From: Nesterenkonia natronophila
GTDB lineage: Bacteria > Actinomycetota > Actinomycetes > Actinomycetales > Micrococcaceae
Direction: 5' to 3'
Length of the DNA stretch: 64,000 bases
Assembly (NCBI RefSeq): GCF_003595215.1
Contig: NZ_QYZP01000002.1
Coordinates: forward strand, 620,001 to 684,000
Below are positions 27,351 to 38,365 of the stretch, one piece after another (position 1 is the first letter of the stretch; each line of letters begins with the position of its first letter). The notes under the pieces were generated by a model. The model saw only the letters and a list, made by a program, of their open reading frames with translations. It was not told the DNA's origin and made no database searches. Both the position numbers and the translations under genes were made by a program.

Positions 27351-28712
27351 GTGGCCGCCCTCAACACCACCCCCAACAATGCCGTGGATTTTGACACTGA
27401 TGTAGCCGCTGAGCTGGCACGCAAGTCCTATGTGCTAGACACCTCAGTCCTGCTCTCAGACCCCAAAGCTGCGCTTCGCTTCGCTGAGCATGAAGTGATC
27501 ATCCCGATCGTGGTGATCTCTGAGCTGGAGAAGAAACGCCATGATTCGGAGCTCGGCTACTACGCCCGTTCTGCTCTGCGACTGTTGGATGAACTGCGCG
27601 TGAAGCACGGCGCGCTGAACTGCTCCATTCCGCTCAATGAAGAGGGTGGCCACCTGTTGGTGGAGCTTAATCACATCAGTGAAAGCGTTCTTCCCGCTGG
27701 GTTCCGGCAGGGGGACAACGACTCCCGAATCCTGGCTGTCGCCAAGAGCTTTGCGGACGAGGGCCGCGACGTCACTTTGGTCTCCAAAGACCTTCCGATG
27801 CGTGTGAAGGCCTCCGCCATCGGCTTGGCGGCCGATGAGTACCGCAACGAATGGGTCACCGACTCTGGCTGGACAGGGGTGGCGCAGATCAGTGCCACGG
27901 AGGAGCAGGTGGGGGAGCTCTACAACGGTGAGCGTATTGAGCTCGACGCCGCGGACGAGCTGCCTGCCAATGCGGGCTTGGTGATCCAGTCCAGCAGTGG
28001 CTCCGCACTCGGACGAGTCAAGGTCGACGCCACCAGCCGGAAGTATGTCCAGGTGGTGCGTGGGGACAGGGACGTCTTCGGGCTCCACGGTCGTTCCGCT
28101 GAGCAGCGACTTGCCATCGATATGCTCTGCGACCGGGAGATCGGGATCGTCTCGATGGGCGGTCGAGCCGGTACTGGGAAGTCAGCGTTGGCCCTGTGCG
28201 CGGGACTGGAAGCAGTTCTGGAGCGCAGGGAGCACAAGAAGATCATCGTCTTCCGGCCCCTCTACGCCGTTGGCGGTCAGGAATTGGGATACTTGCCAGG
28301 CTCCGAGTCGGAAAAGATGAACCCTTGGGGACAGGCTGTGTACGACACTCTCGGCGCGCTCGTCAGTGAGAACGTCCTTGAGGAGGTCATGAGCCGGGGT
28401 CTGTTGGAGGTGCTGCCACTGACCCACATCCGCGGACGTTCGCTCCATGATGCCTGGGTCATTGTGGATGAGGCCCAGTCCCTGGAGAAGAATGTCCTAC
28501 TCACTGTGATGTCCCGTATGGGGCAGAACTCCAAGATTGTTCTCACCCACGACGTCGCTCAGCGGGACAATCTTCGGGTAGGACGTCATGACGGTGTGGC
28601 GGCAGTGGTGGAGATACTCAAAGGCAATTCGCTCTTCGGCCACATCACGCTGACTCGATCGGAACGCAGTCGGATCGCGGCCCTGGTCACCGAGCTGTTG
28701 GAGGAGAATTAG
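27351..28712 (+). CDS. PhoH2-type PIN-domain RNase fused to PhoH ATPase
   Basis: A 453-residue fusion. The N-terminal PIN domain ([14 protein letters not shown], then VISELEKKR and [10 protein letters not shown]) has the Asp/Glu set of a metal-dependent RNase. The C-terminal PhoH domain has [13 protein letters not shown] (Walker A), [11 protein letters not shown] (Walker B) and [10 protein letters not shown]. Mycobacterial PhoH2 is a sequence-specific RNA helicase and RNase. TGGAGA 5 nt before the GTG at 27351 supports this start, though the frame is open back to ATG 27198. The stop overlaps the convergent rhomboid gene by 4 bp. Confidence 0.9.
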   Translation: MAALNTTPNNAVDFDTDVAAELARKSYVLDTSVLLSDPKAALRFAEHEVIIPIVVISELEKKRHDSELGYYARSALRLLDELRVKHGALNCSIPLNEEGGHLLVELNHISESVLPAGFRQGDNDSRILAVAKSFADEGRDVTLVSKDLPMRVKASAIGLAADEYRNEWVTDSGWTGVAQISATEEQVGELYNGERIELDAADELPANAGLVIQSSSGSALGRVKVDATSRKYVQVVRGDRDVFGLHGRSAEQRLAIDMLCDREIGIVSMGGRAGTGKSALALCAGLEAVLERREHKKIIVFRPLYAVGGQELGYLPGSESEKMNPWGQAVYDTLGALVSENVLEEVMSRGLLEVLPLTHIRGRSLHDAWVIVDEAQSLEKNVLLTVMSRMGQNSKIVLTHDVAQRDNLRVGRHDGVAAVVEILKGNSLFGHITLTRSERSRIAALVTELLEEN

Positions 28713-29383
28713 TACTCAATCTGCTGGCTTTCGCGGGTTGGTCGGGCGCGCTGGGAACGTGCCTCTTTGGTGAAGAAGAACGCCACTGCGACTCCCGCCG
28801 CAGCACCAGCCAGGTGGCCGGTCCAGGAGACACCCGGGGTGAAGGGGAGCATCCCGAGCAGCATAGTGATCCCGTAGACGAATGCGACAAAGAGTCCGAA
28901 CAACATGGCCAAGAAGCGACGGGCCAGGATTGCGTACGTCACGATGAAGGCCGCGAAGCCGTATATCACTGTGGAAGCGCCGATGTGATTGACAACGCAG
29001 CCAGTGCCCTCAGGTGCGTGACATACCCAGGGTGTGCCGATAATCCACAGGACTGCCCCGGAGAGCAGCCACAGGCTCACCATCACCGTGGTAAACCGTC
29101 GGGTCAGCAGTGAGGTCATGCCACCAAGCACCAGCCACGACATAGTGTTGCCGATGAGGTGTCCTAGACCACCATGCAGCAGCGGCATGAATAGTATGCC
29201 GATCAGGCCGCTCAGGTCCCGGGCCTCCAGGGCAAGGGTGCGATTGAACCAGTTGCCCAGGAGTATCGACACCACAAACAGCGCCCACATGACCAGAAGC
29301 GGCAGGATCACTGGTACCAATGTTCGTCTGAGGGCAGTCACGAAATCGTCGCCGAGCGAGCGTGCGGAATCCTGGGAGGCCAT
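28709..29383 (-). CDS. Rhomboid family intramembrane serine protease
   Basis: A 224-residue membrane protein with about six helices. GGLGHLIGN (helix 2), [12 protein letters not shown] (catalytic Ser; the usual GxSG appears here as GAST) and [13 protein letters not shown] (catalytic His) fit the Ser/His dyad. The family cleaves membrane helices; the substrate is unknown. TACCAT on the minus strand (29395-29390) lies 6 nt before the ATG, implying a leaderless mRNA. Confidence 0.85.
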   Translation of the reverse strand: MASQDSARSLGDDFVTALRRTLVPVILPLLVMWALFVVSILLGNWFNRTLALEARDLSGLIGILFMPLLHGGLGHLIGNTMSWLVLGGMTSLLTRRFTTVMVSLWLLSGAVLWIIGTPWVCHAPEGTGCVVNHIGASTVIYGFAAFIVTYAILARRFLAMLFGLFVAFVYGITMLLGMLPFTPGVSWTGHLAGAAAGVAVAFFFTKEARSQRARPTRESQQIEY

Positions 29384-29460
29384 ACCCCTATGGTACGGAT
29401 TCGGCGAGAACTGTGGCCCCTGGCCCAGCCCTGAGCCCACCCTGACGTTAGGATGAGCAC

Positions 29461-30882
29461 ATGAGTGATGCTTCCACTGAGAATGAATACCGTATTGAGC
29501 GCGACACGATGGGCGAGGTCAAGGTCCCCGCGCAAGCTCTCTACCGCGCCCAGACCCAACGTGCGGTCGAGAACTTCCCCATCTCCGGCCGTACCCTGGA
29601 GCCTGCCCACATTGAGGCTCTTGCCCGGGTCAAAAAGGCAGCAGCACAGGCCAACGCTGAAGTTGGTGTGTTGGATGCCGAGCTGGCTGAGGCGATCGTG
29701 ACCGCGGCCGATCAGGTGGCCTCAGGGGAGTTGAATGAGCACTTCCCGATAGATGTTTTCCAAACCGGCTCCGGCACCAGCTCCAACATGAACACCAACG
29801 AGGTCCTGGCCACCTTGGCCAACCGGTATTTGTCAGAGAAGGGCTCGGACAAGGAAGTCCACCCCAACGACCACGTGAACGCCTCCCAGTCCTCGAATGA
29901 CGTGTTCCCCACCAGCGTGCACGTCGCGGCCACCTCTGCGCTGATCAACGACCTCAAGCCTGCCCTGGCGCACCTGGCAGAAGCACTGGAGGAGAAGGCC
30001 GGGGAATTCTCCGAGGTCGTGAAGTCCGGAAGAACCCACCTGATGGACGCAACACCGGTGACCTTGGGTCAAGAGTTCTCAGGATACGCAGCGCAGGTTC
30101 GGTACGGGATCGAGCGTATCGACTCTTCACTGCCTCGGGTGGCGGAAGTGCCCCTCGGCGGCACCGCGGTCGGCACCGGGATCAACACCCCGCTGGGCTT
30201 TGCGGAAAAGGCCATAGCGAACCTGGCCAAGGACACGGGACTTCCACTGACTGAGGCCCGGGACCATTTCGAGGCCCAAGCCAACCGGGATGGTCTCGTG
30301 GAGGCCTCCGGTCAGCTTCGCAACATTGCCTACTCACTGATGAAGATCAACAACGATCTTCGTTGGATGGGTTCCGGCCCCAACACAGGTTTGGGCGAAC
30401 TGGCCATCCCCGATCTGCAGCCGGGATCTTCGATCATGCCGGGCAAGGTCAACCCGGTGATCTGTGAGTCGGCAATCCAGGTCTGTGCCCAGGTGGTTGG
30501 CAACGACGCCACTGTGGCACTGAGCAGCACCAACGGTGCCTTCGAGCTCAACGTGGGCATACCTGTGATGGCCGCCAACCTGCTCGAATCGATCCGCCTG
30601 CTGTCGAATACCTCTCGGGTCATGGCTGACAAGATGATCAGTGGGCTTACCGCCAACGAGGACAGGTGCGCTTTTCTGGCAGGGGCCTCACCGTCAGTGG
30701 TCACTCCGCTGAACAAGCACATCGGTTACGAGGCGGCGGCAGACATCGCTAAGCACGCAGTGAAGAACAAGCTCACGGTGCGAGACGCAGTCGTTGAACT
30801 CGGTTACCTCGATCGCGGGGACCTGACCGAGGAGCAGCTCGACAAAGCATTGGATGTCATGTCGATGACCCATCCGGGCTGA
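29461..30882 (+). CDS. fumC: Fumarate hydratase class II
   Basis: A 473-residue TCA-cycle enzyme interconverting fumarate and malate. Signatures are [45 protein letters not shown] and the mobile-loop [12 protein letters not shown]. The N-terminus [15 protein letters not shown] is normal. TAGGAT (29449-29454) lies 6 nt before the ATG. In M. tuberculosis fumC is likewise near phoH2 and glpX. Confidence 0.96.
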   Translation: MSDASTENEYRIERDTMGEVKVPAQALYRAQTQRAVENFPISGRTLEPAHIEALARVKKAAAQANAEVGVLDAELAEAIVTAADQVASGELNEHFPIDVFQTGSGTSSNMNTNEVLATLANRYLSEKGSDKEVHPNDHVNASQSSNDVFPTSVHVAATSALINDLKPALAHLAEALEEKAGEFSEVVKSGRTHLMDATPVTLGQEFSGYAAQVRYGIERIDSSLPRVAEVPLGGTAVGTGINTPLGFAEKAIANLAKDTGLPLTEARDHFEAQANRDGLVEASGQLRNIAYSLMKINNDLRWMGSGPNTGLGELAIPDLQPGSSIMPGKVNPVICESAIQVCAQVVGNDATVALSSTNGAFELNVGIPVMAANLLESIRLLSNTSRVMADKMISGLTANEDRCAFLAGASPSVVTPLNKHIGYEAAADIAKHAVKNKLTVRDAVVELGYLDRGDLTEEQLDKALDVMSMTHPG

Positions 30883-30901
30883 AGATCGGAATCGGCAACT
30901 T

Positions 30902-30938
30902 CACGTCCCCGCCAGGTGACAAACTTGGTGGGGACGTG
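30902..30938. terminator. Bidirectional terminator between fumC and the acyl-CoA ligase gene
   Basis: CACGTCCCCGCCA (30902-30914) pairs with TGGTGGGGACGTG (30926-30938) over 13 positions with one G-T pair. It lies between two convergent stop codons (30882 and 30964) and can serve both strands. Confidence 0.75.
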
Positions 30939-30963
30939 CGCTCATTCCTAAGGTAGGACGAGC

Positions 30964-32658
30964 TCAGTCAGGCTTCTCAGCTCTTGCGTCGTCCACCTCA
31001 CCTGGTGTAGCGAGCAGATCCAGGGCCAGTTGACGCATTCGGACCTTCCGCACCTTTCCTGTGACTGTGGTGGGAAACTCATCTACGAGCCTCACATACC
31101 GGGGTATTTTGAAGTGAGCCAACACGCCTAGGCAAAAGTCTCGCAGGTCATGGGAGGTCAACCTAGGGGCACCCTCGCGAAGCCTCACCCATGCCATGAG
31201 CTCTTCCCCATACGTTTCGTCCGGAACCCCAATGACTTGAGCATCAATAATGTCGGGATGGGTGTAAAGGAACTCTTCAATCTCCCGCGGGTAGATGTTC
31301 TCGCCGCCGCGGATCACCATGTCCTTAATGCGACCGGTGACTCTGACGTACCCTTGCGCGTCCATTCGGCCCAGATCGCCGGTGTGCATCCACATGTCAG
31401 AGTCGATGGCCTCGGCAGTCTTCTCGGGGTTCTCCCAATACTCCCTCATGACCAGATAGCCCCGAGTACACAGTTCGCCGGCAGCACCTACCGGAAGGGT
31501 CTCTCCAGTTCCGGGGTCCACAACCTTGACCTCCGCATGGGGTCCCACACGCCCCACTGTTCCGACCCGCAGATCCAGATTATCCTCAGGGCGGGTCTGC
31601 AGAGAGACTGGTGAAGTCTCGGTCATGCCGTAACAGATGGTCACCTCGGACATATTCATTTTATCGATGACCTGGCGCATGATCTCTTCTGGACAGGGAG
31701 ATCCGGCCATGATTCCGGTGCGAAGGGTGCTGAGGTCGAAACTGGCGAAATTCTCGAGACCCAACTCAGCGATAAACATCGTCGGCACACCGTAGAGGCT
31801 GGTGCAGCGTTCCTCTTCGACCGTGCGCAGCGTGGCCACAGGATCAAAGGAGGGAGCAGGGATGACCATTGTCGAGCCATGGGTGATGGCAGCAAGATTT
31901 CCCATGACCATGCCGAAGCAGTGGTAGAAGGGCACCGGGATGCAGATCCGGTCAACTTCCGTGTAGCGGTTGACCTCACCCACGAAGAAGCCGTTGTTGA
32001 GAATATTACGGTGGGTCAGCGTGGCACCCTTGGGGAAGCCGGTGGTTCCGGAGGTGTACTGAATATTGATGGGGTCGTTGTTCTCCAGCCCGGCCGCAAT
32101 CTCATCAAGCAGCTGGTCATCGGCCTCAGGCGCAATCAACTCATCCCAGCTGGGGCATCCCATGATGGCCTTGACACTGAAGTCTCCCAGCTCCTGTTCT
32201 GCAGCTTCAAGCATGCCCGGATAGTCCTGGTTCTTGAAACTTCCCGAGGAAACCACTGCGGTCATCCCGGACTGTTTGATCACATAGTTGAGCTCATGCT
32301 GGCGGTAGGAGGGGTTGATGTTGACCAGTATGGCGCCGAGTTCCGCCGTGGCGAACTGAGTTAAAGTCCATTCCCAGCTGTTAGGCCCCCAGACGCCTAC
32401 CCGGTCTCCCTTACGGACTCCGAATCGGTGCAGTCCTCTGGCAAGGCGGCGGACATCTCGCTGGAACTCCGCGTAGCTCCAGCGCCGCCCAGCGTGAGCG
32501 TCCACCATGGCCTCCCGCTCGCGGAACTGCTCAGCAGTCAGCCGCAGCGCCTGACTGATCGTGGTCTCCAGCAGTGGAGCATCAGTGGGCCCAGTGTCAT
32601 GGGCCACCGTCAACCGGCCACCACCCGATCCGGGGGCACTCGCCGGGCCAACACTCAA
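30964..32658 (-). CDS. FadD-type acyl-CoA synthetase (fadD35-like)
   Basis: A 564-residue adenylate-forming enzyme that activates a carboxylic acid to acyl-CoA through an acyl-AMP. Motifs are [16 protein letters not shown] (P-loop), [41 protein letters not shown] and the C-terminal [12 protein letters not shown] with the catalytic Lys. The TTG start is supported by AAGGAG 7 nt upstream. The gene faces the carboxylase operon across a TetR gene, as fadD35 does next to bkaR in mycobacteria, so a branched-chain or short-chain substrate is likely. The operator at 32686 lies just upstream. Confidence 0.88.
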   Translation of the reverse strand: MSVGPASAPGSGGGRLTVAHDTGPTDAPLLETTISQALRLTAEQFREREAMVDAHAGRRWSYAEFQRDVRRLARGLHRFGVRKGDRVGVWGPNSWEWTLTQFATAELGAILVNINPSYRQHELNYVIKQSGMTAVVSSGSFKNQDYPGMLEAAEQELGDFSVKAIMGCPSWDELIAPEADDQLLDEIAAGLENNDPINIQYTSGTTGFPKGATLTHRNILNNGFFVGEVNRYTEVDRICIPVPFYHCFGMVMGNLAAITHGSTMVIPAPSFDPVATLRTVEEERCTSLYGVPTMFIAELGLENFASFDLSTLRTGIMAGSPCPEEIMRQVIDKMNMSEVTICYGMTETSPVSLQTRPEDNLDLRVGTVGRVGPHAEVKVVDPGTGETLPVGAAGELCTRGYLVMREYWENPEKTAEAIDSDMWMHTGDLGRMDAQGYVRVTGRIKDMVIRGGENIYPREIEEFLYTHPDIIDAQVIGVPDETYGEELMAWVRLREGAPRLTSHDLRDFCLGVLAHFKIPRYVRLVDEFPTTVTGKVRKVRMRQLALDLLATPGEVDDARAEKPD

Positions 32659-32685
32659 CGTAGATCTCCTTAAGGGTCCGAAACG

Positions 32686-32713
32686 GTTTGAGTTACTAAC
32701 ACTTAACTCAAAC
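32686..32713 (-). promoter_or_regulatory. TetR operator, site 1 (ahead of the acyl-CoA ligase gene)
   Basis: A perfect inverted repeat with 10-bp arms, GTTTGAGTTA (32686-32695) and TAACTCAAAC (32704-32713), spaced by 8 bp. It sits 28-55 bp before the ligase start codon. The same pattern recurs at 33501-33528, so both are likely sites for the TetR protein encoded between them. Confidence 0.75.
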
Positions 32714-32783
32714 TAACACCGTGTGAACTCGCTCACAATAAAATGCGAAGTTTCCGAGTCTTGGGGCGTGATGCGCATGGTTG

Positions 32784-33467
32784 TCACTCAGTGCACCGGG
32801 CCCCAGGGGAGAGTGGCTTTTCACCACAGTCGCCGGAGATTCGGCAGTTGATGGCGGCCTGAGCCATTGCCGCCAGCGTGGGAGCGCTTTCGGCTACTTC
32901 CTCGCGGGTGGGTGGACGCCGGTAGGAGTGCTTCATAGAGTGCGCAGTTGAGTTGATGAGCCCGAAAACTCCATGAATTCGAGTGCGCAGCTCGATCCGG
33001 CCTATGTCTGCATGCAGCCCTTGGAGCACCGCACCCCAAATGTCGATGTACTCCCTCTGCATCTGCCGCACGGCAGCCCGGTCGGCGTCCACCAACTGGG
33101 ACATCTCCTGTTCCTGGACGCGGATGATCTCCGGGGACTCCAGGGCGAAGTGCACGTGAAACTCGATGAGCTTCTCGACCTGTTCGTGCACGTCTGGGCA
33201 AGTATCGCGGATTCGCCGCCCACCCTCCAGCAGCGTGTAGCTGCTGTCGAGGAGTAGCCGACCCAATAAGTCTTGCTTTCCCTTGAAGTGCCGGTAGATG
33301 GCCTGCCCGGAGACCCCAACCGCGCTTCCGATGTCATCCAGCGCCACAGACGCATAGCCATGTGTCCCGAAAAGTCGGCCCGCAGCCTCCAGGAGGTCCC
33401 GATAGCGCTGCTCCTTTTCGGTCTGGCGTCGAGTCTTCTGCTGGACTCCGCTGCTGTCACTCGCCAT
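32784..33467 (-). CDS. TetR family regulator of the branched-chain acyl-CoA cluster (BkaR-like)
   Basis: A 227-residue TetR protein with a helix-turn-helix ASVALDDIGSAVGVSGQAIYRHFKGKQDLL (about residues 42-71). It is set between the divergent ligase gene and carboxylase operon, both with a matching GAGTTA-N8-TAAC site, so it probably represses both and itself. Gene order matches mycobacterial bkaR (Rv2506) with fadD35 and accD1-accA1-fadE19. The start is the ATG at 33467; a TTG nine bases earlier is possible. The ligand is probably an acyl-CoA, by inference. Confidence 0.82.
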   Translation of the reverse strand: MASDSSGVQQKTRRQTEKEQRYRDLLEAAGRLFGTHGYASVALDDIGSAVGVSGQAIYRHFKGKQDLLGRLLLDSSYTLLEGGRRIRDTCPDVHEQVEKLIEFHVHFALESPEIIRVQEQEMSQLVDADRAAVRQMQREYIDIWGAVLQGLHADIGRIELRTRIHGVFGLINSTAHSMKHSYRRPPTREEVAESAPTLAAMAQAAINCRISGDCGEKPLSPGARCTE

Positions 33468-33500
33468 GCTGGACAAACGTGATCACCGCCACTAGGTTAG

Positions 33501-33528
33501 ATTTCGGTTAGTCAACATTAACTCAAAG
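33501..33528 (+). promoter_or_regulatory. TetR operator, site 2 (between tetR and carboxylase operon)
   Basis: CGGTTA-N8-TAACTC (33505-33524) with flanking AAA matches site 1 at 19 of 28 positions; the right arm is identical over TAACTCAAA. It lies in the 97-bp gap between the divergent tetR and accD1 starts and could control both directions. Confidence 0.68.
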
Positions 33529-33564
33529 GGGTTACCGGCGAGCTTGATAGGGAGGATACCCAAG

Positions 33565-35172
33565 GTGGAGGCACTCCTCAGCAAAGCGGATCCGCAGTCA
33601 TCGCTCTTTGCGTCGAACTCAGAGACTAACCGGCAGCTCGTCACGGAGCTCAATGACCACCTGTACCGGGCTTCGCTCGGTGGCCCCGAGAAGTCACGGC
33701 AAAGGCACATGGACCGTGGAAGGCTGCTGCCTCGTGACCGGGTAAACCGACTGCTGGACGCAGGAAGCCCATTCCTGGAGGTCGGCGCCCTCGCCGCTCA
33801 CGGCATGTACGACGACGCCGCCCCAGCTGCTGGAATCATCACGGGAATTGGACTGGTCCATGGCCGGCAGGTAATGGTCGTCTGCAATGACTCCACTGTC
33901 AAGGGCGGGACCTACTTTCCGATCACCGTGAAGAAACATCTGCGCGCCCAGGAGATCGCTGAGGAGAACCATCTGCCCTGTGTGTACCTGGTGGACTCCG
34001 GGGGAGCCTTCCTGCCCATGCAGGACGACGTCTTTCCAGACCGAGATCACTTCGGTCGGATCTTCTACAACCAGTCCAACCTCTCAGCAAAGAAGATCCC
34101 ACAGATTGCCGCTGTCCTGGGGTCATGCACTGCAGGGGGGGCCTATGTGCCGGCCATGAGCGATGAATCGGTGATTGTGCGCAACCAAGGCACGATCTTC
34201 TTGGGCGGTCCGCCCCTGGTCAAGGCTGCTACGGGCGAGGTGGTGACAGCGGAGGAGCTTGGCGGAGCGCGAGTGCACACATCCGAATCCGGCGTGGCGG
34301 ATCATATCGCAGAGAACGACGATCACGCTCTGCAGATCGTCCGGGACATCGTAGAGACTTTGCCTCGGCCCCGCTTCCGCGCATGGGAGGTGAACACCCC
34401 TGTAGGCCCACGGTTCCAGGCTGATGAGCTCTACGGAATCATTCCCACCGATGTGAACCAACCCCTCGAAGTCCGTGAGGTGATCGCTCGGTTGGTGGAT
34501 GACAGCGCATTCCACGAGTTCAAGCGCGACTATGGCACCACCCTGGTCACCGGATTTGCCCACATCGACGGACACCCGGTGGGGATCGTCGCCAATAACG
34601 GGATCCTGTTCTCCGAATCCTCGCTCAAAGGCGCACACTTCATTGAGCTCTGCGACCAGCGCGGCATCCCCCTGCTGTTCCTGCAGAACATCTCCGGATT
34701 CATGGTGGGCCGTGACTATGAGGCCGGAGGCATCGCTAAGAACGGGGCGAAGATGGTGACGGCCGTGGCCACCACGCGTGTTCCGAAGATTACTGTCATC
34801 ATCGGCGGATCCTTCGGTGCGGGTAATTACTCGATGTGTGGCCGGGCGTACTCACCGCGGTTCCTGTTCATGTGGCCTAACGCGCGCGTATCCGTGATGG
34901 GAGGCACGCAGGCAGCATCAGTGCTCGCCACTGTGAAGCGGGACCAGCTCGAGGCGGCCGGTCAGCAATGGCCAGCTGAGGAAGAAGCGGCGTTCAAGAC
35001 ACCGATACGGGACACCTATGAGGCTCAGGGCCAGCCCTATTACTCCACAGCAAGATTATGGGACGACGGCGTCATAGACCCGGCAGATACCCGAAGGGTG
35101 TTGGCCATGGCTCTGGGCACCTGTGCCCTCACCCCCATGCCTGAGACCGGTTTCGGTCTCTTCCGGATGTAG
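33565..35172 (+). CDS. accD1: Acyl-CoA carboxylase beta (carboxyltransferase) subunit, AccD1/MccB-like
   Basis: A 535-residue carboxyltransferase of the methylcrotonyl-CoA carboxylase type. It moves CO2 from biotin to the acyl-CoA, 3-methylcrotonyl-CoA giving 3-methylglutaconyl-CoA in leucine breakdown. Conserved regions are [62 protein letters not shown] and [19 protein letters not shown] at 33565 has GGGAGG nearby; a TTG at 33544 would include that site. First gene of a five-gene operon. Confidence 0.88.
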   Translation: MEALLSKADPQSSLFASNSETNRQLVTELNDHLYRASLGGPEKSRQRHMDRGRLLPRDRVNRLLDAGSPFLEVGALAAHGMYDDAAPAAGIITGIGLVHGRQVMVVCNDSTVKGGTYFPITVKKHLRAQEIAEENHLPCVYLVDSGGAFLPMQDDVFPDRDHFGRIFYNQSNLSAKKIPQIAAVLGSCTAGGAYVPAMSDESVIVRNQGTIFLGGPPLVKAATGEVVTAEELGGARVHTSESGVADHIAENDDHALQIVRDIVETLPRPRFRAWEVNTPVGPRFQADELYGIIPTDVNQPLEVREVIARLVDDSAFHEFKRDYGTTLVTGFAHIDGHPVGIVANNGILFSESSLKGAHFIELCDQRGIPLLFLQNISGFMVGRDYEAGGIAKNGAKMVTAVATTRVPKITVIIGGSFGAGNYSMCGRAYSPRFLFMWPNARVSVMGGTQAASVLATVKRDQLEAAGQQWPAEEEAAFKTPIRDTYEAQGQPYYSTARLWDDGVIDPADTRRVLAMALGTCALTPMPETGFGLFRM

Positions 35173-35180
35173 GGAGAACC

Positions 35181-37199
35181 ATGTTCAGCACTGTCCTCGT
35201 CGCGAACCGCGGCGAGATCGCATGCAGAGTGATCACAACCCTGAAAAGGTTGGGCATCACCGCTGTGGCGATCTTCTCTGAGGCCGATGCCGAGGCCAAG
35301 CATGTGGCTCTCGCCGACCGCGCGGTGTGCGTGGGTCCAGCTGCGGCGGCAGAGTCCTACCTCAACATCGACGCTGTCATTGAGGCGGCACGTGAGACCG
35401 GTGCGGATGCCATCCACCCCGGTTACGGATTTCTCTCCGAGAACGTACGCTTTGCCCGAGCTTGCGCGGCGGCGGACATCACTTTCATTGGTCCCGGGGA
35501 TCGTGCCTTGGAGATCATGGGCGACAAAATCCGCTCCAAGAACCACGTCGCCGAGGCTGGGGTGCCCCTGATCCAGGGGATCAGTGAGCCCGGGCTCACC
35601 GATGAGCAGCTCATCACTGCAGGAACAGCACTGACCTTCCCTGTCCTGATCAAGCCTTCCGCCGGGGGTGGCGGCAAAGGAATGCATGCGGTGGAGCAGG
35701 CTCAGGATCTGCCGGACGCATTGGCAACAGCCCGCCGTGTGGCTGCGGCGAGCTTCGGAGACGACACTCTGTTCATTGAACAGCTCATTCGTTCCCCCCG
35801 GCACATTGAGGTCCAGGTCTTAGCAGACAGCCACGGCAACGTTGTTCATCTGGGCGAGCGCGAATGCTCACTTCAGCGCCGCCATCAGAAGATCATTGAG
35901 GAAGCCCCTTCCCCTCTGCTTGATGAGCCGACTCGAGACCGGATCGGCCAGGCTGCAGTCGACACGGCCCGCAGCGTGGCCTACGTTGGGGCGGGCACTG
36001 TGGAGTTCCTGGTCTCCGATGATGAGCCCGAGAAGTTCTACTTCATGGAGATGAACACACGCCTACAGGTGGAGCACCCGGTTACTGAGGAGGTCACCGG
36101 AGTCGACCTGGTGGAGCAGCAAATAAGGATCGCCGCTGGGGAATCCCTGGCTCTGCGGCAGGAAGATATCGCCCTCACCGGGCATTCCGTGGAGGCGCGC
36201 ATCTATGCCGAAGATCCTGAAGCCGGATTCATGCCCAGCACCGGAGAGATTCTCGGACTCACCGAACCCGGTGGTGAAGGCGTCCGCGTGGACTCAGGGC
36301 TGGTGCTCGGGCTGACCGTGGGCACGGAATACGACCCCATGCTTGCCAAAGTCATCGCGACCGGCGCTGACCGTCAGCAGGCACTCTCCCGTTTGCACTC
36401 CGCCCTCGGCGGCACGGTCATCCACGGAGTGACCACAAACACTCAGTACCTTCAGCAGCTGACCGCAGACCCTGATGTGCGGGAAGGACGCTTGGACACC
36501 ACCATGATTGAGCGGAAACTGCCGAGTCTGCAATTTCCCGGCCCGGAGCGAGACCATGCGGTTGCCGCCGCGTTGTTTGCCGCACCTACGAGGTCCTTCG
36601 CGAGCCCTGAAGCCAAGGCTGCCGGTCCCAGAGGATGGCAGTGCGACGGCTGGCGGTCCAATGCCCACTATGCCCCCACCATCCAGGTGTTGTGGGAGCG
36701 ACCCGGGGGTGCGGAGGAGGTGTTCGACGTCGTCGTAGACGGTGATGCAGACCTGCGGCACGACGAAAATGTGGGCTCCTACCTGCTGCGCACATCCCGG
36801 ACGACCTCCAAGGTGCACCTCAGCGCCGGCGCCAACACCCGGCACGGAACACAGGTATGGGTCACAGCCGAAAGTTTCACCGGAATGTTGACCGTGCTGG
36901 ACCACCAGGCCCAGACCCACCGTCAGCTGAGACTGATCGAGGCTGAATTCGTCGAAGCCGTGCCGGAAGTCAGATCACCTATGCCCGGCACTGTGGTCTC
37001 CCTGGCTGCCAGCTCTGGAGACCACGTGTCAGCTGGGGCGCGATTGATCACTGTCGAGGCGATGAAGATGGAGCATCCCCTGTCAGCACCGCTGGAAGGC
37101 AGTGTGCGTATACACGTCAGAGAAGGCGAGACCGTCCGGCTAGGACAGGTCCTGGCCACAGTAGAAGCCGATCCGTCCCCTGATAGCAAGGACATGTGA
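35181..37199 (+). CDS. accA1: Acyl-CoA carboxylase alpha subunit (biotin carboxylase + BCCP), AccA1/MccA-like
   Basis: A 672-residue biotin-dependent subunit. The biotin carboxylase domain is N-terminal (VANRGEIACRVI, GYGFLSENVRFA, KPSAGGGGKGMHAVE, FMEMNTRLQVEHPVTEEVTG). A linker domain follows, then a C-terminal biotinyl domain with EAMKMEHP; Lys629 is the biotin site. With the beta subunit it forms the acyl-CoA carboxylase of the leucine pathway. Biotin need links it to the bioYMN transporter at 13 kb. GGGAGA precedes the ATG. Confidence 0.93.
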   Translation: MFSTVLVANRGEIACRVITTLKRLGITAVAIFSEADAEAKHVALADRAVCVGPAAAAESYLNIDAVIEAARETGADAIHPGYGFLSENVRFARACAAADITFIGPGDRALEIMGDKIRSKNHVAEAGVPLIQGISEPGLTDEQLITAGTALTFPVLIKPSAGGGGKGMHAVEQAQDLPDALATARRVAAASFGDDTLFIEQLIRSPRHIEVQVLADSHGNVVHLGERECSLQRRHQKIIEEAPSPLLDEPTRDRIGQAAVDTARSVAYVGAGTVEFLVSDDEPEKFYFMEMNTRLQVEHPVTEEVTGVDLVEQQIRIAAGESLALRQEDIALTGHSVEARIYAEDPEAGFMPSTGEILGLTEPGGEGVRVDSGLVLGLTVGTEYDPMLAKVIATGADRQQALSRLHSALGGTVIHGVTTNTQYLQQLTADPDVREGRLDTTMIERKLPSLQFPGPERDHAVAAALFAAPTRSFASPEAKAAGPRGWQCDGWRSNAHYAPTIQVLWERPGGAEEVFDVVVDGDADLRHDENVGSYLLRTSRTTSKVHLSAGANTRHGTQVWVTAESFTGMLTVLDHQAQTHRQLRLIEAEFVEAVPEVRSPMPGTVVSLAASSGDHVSAGARLITVEAMKMEHPLSAPLEGSVRIHVREGETVRLGQVLATVEADPSPDSKDM

Positions 37200-37200
37200 A

Positions 37201-38364
37201 ATGACGCAGTTGTTGTCCGAAGACCACCAGGCCCTCGCCGAATCAGTGCGAGACTTCGCTGAACAGGTTATAGCACCGGTCTCGGCCAAGCATGACGCCG
37301 AGCACAGCTTCCCCTATGAGGTGATTGCCCACATGGGGAGCATGGGACTGTTTGGGCTTCCTTTCCCGGAGGAGTACGGAGGCGAGGGAGGCGACTACCT
37401 GGCCCTGTGCCTGGCCCTGGAAGAAATCGCGAAGGTCGACCAGTCAGTGGCAATCACCCTAGAGGCCGGCGTTGGGCTCGGGGCGATGCCGATCTTCAAA
37501 TACGGCTCCGAGGATCAGAAGGAGACATGGCTGCCGGACCTCCTCACGGGCAAACGATTGGCTGGATTCGGGCTCACGGAGGCTGATGCCGGCTCTGATG
37601 CATCTGGCACCAAGACCACTGCCGCACTGCACGACGGCGAGTGGACAATCGACGGAACCAAAGAGTTCATCACCAATTCGGGCACAGATATTACCTCCCT
37701 GGTGACCGTCACTGCGGTCACGGGCACTTCTGAGGCCAGCGACGGCACAGTCAAGAAGGAGATCTCCACCATCATAGTTCCAGCTGGAACGGCCGGATTC
37801 GCTGTCGGTACCGGATATGACAAAGTCGGGTGGAATGCCTCGGACACCCATCCGCTGTCCTTCACCAACTGCCAGGTCCCAGAAGAAAACCTGTTGGGCC
37901 AACGTGGCCGCGGCTACGCGAACTTCCTCGGAATCCTCGATGAGGGGCGCATCGCCATCGCAGCACTGGCCACCGGTGCTGCTCAAGGCTGCGTGGATCA
38001 GGCAGTTCGATACGCAAATGAGCGCAAGACCTTTGGCTCGCCGATTAGCGCCTACCAGGGAATCTCCTTCAAGATCGCCCGGATGCAGGCCCGGGCCCAC
38101 ACCGCCCGCTTGGCCTACTACGAGGCGGCCCATCGGATGGCTGCAGGAAAGCCTTTCAAGACCGAGGCGTCAATTGCCAAGCTCGTGGCAGGGGAGGCCG
38201 CCATGGACAACGCTCGGGACGCCACCCAGATATTCGGAGGTTATGGATTCATCAACGAGTACACCGTGGCGCGTCACTACCGAGACTCCAAGATTCTCGA
38301 GGTGGGTGAGGGCACCACCGAAGTCCAGCTGATGCTCATCGCCCGATCATTGGGACTGTCCTGA
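37201..38364 (+). CDS. Acyl-CoA dehydrogenase, isovaleryl-CoA type (FadE19-like)
   Basis: A 387-residue FAD enzyme that introduces the alpha-beta double bond into a branched acyl-CoA. LAGFGLTEADAGSDASGTKT is the first family signature, and ARDATQIFGGYGFINEYTVARHYRDSKILEVGEGTTEVQ the second. The start is one base after the upstream stop. Operon position after the carboxylase subunits points to isovaleryl-CoA, whose product is the carboxylase substrate. Confidence 0.88.
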   Translation: MTQLLSEDHQALAESVRDFAEQVIAPVSAKHDAEHSFPYEVIAHMGSMGLFGLPFPEEYGGEGGDYLALCLALEEIAKVDQSVAITLEAGVGLGAMPIFKYGSEDQKETWLPDLLTGKRLAGFGLTEADAGSDASGTKTTAALHDGEWTIDGTKEFITNSGTDITSLVTVTAVTGTSEASDGTVKKEISTIIVPAGTAGFAVGTGYDKVGWNASDTHPLSFTNCQVPEENLLGQRGRGYANFLGILDEGRIAIAALATGAAQGCVDQAVRYANERKTFGSPISAYQGISFKIARMQARAHTARLAYYEAAHRMAAGKPFKTEASIAKLVAGEAAMDNARDATQIFGGYGFINEYTVARHYRDSKILEVGEGTTEVQLMLIARSLGLS

Positions 38365-38365
38365 T

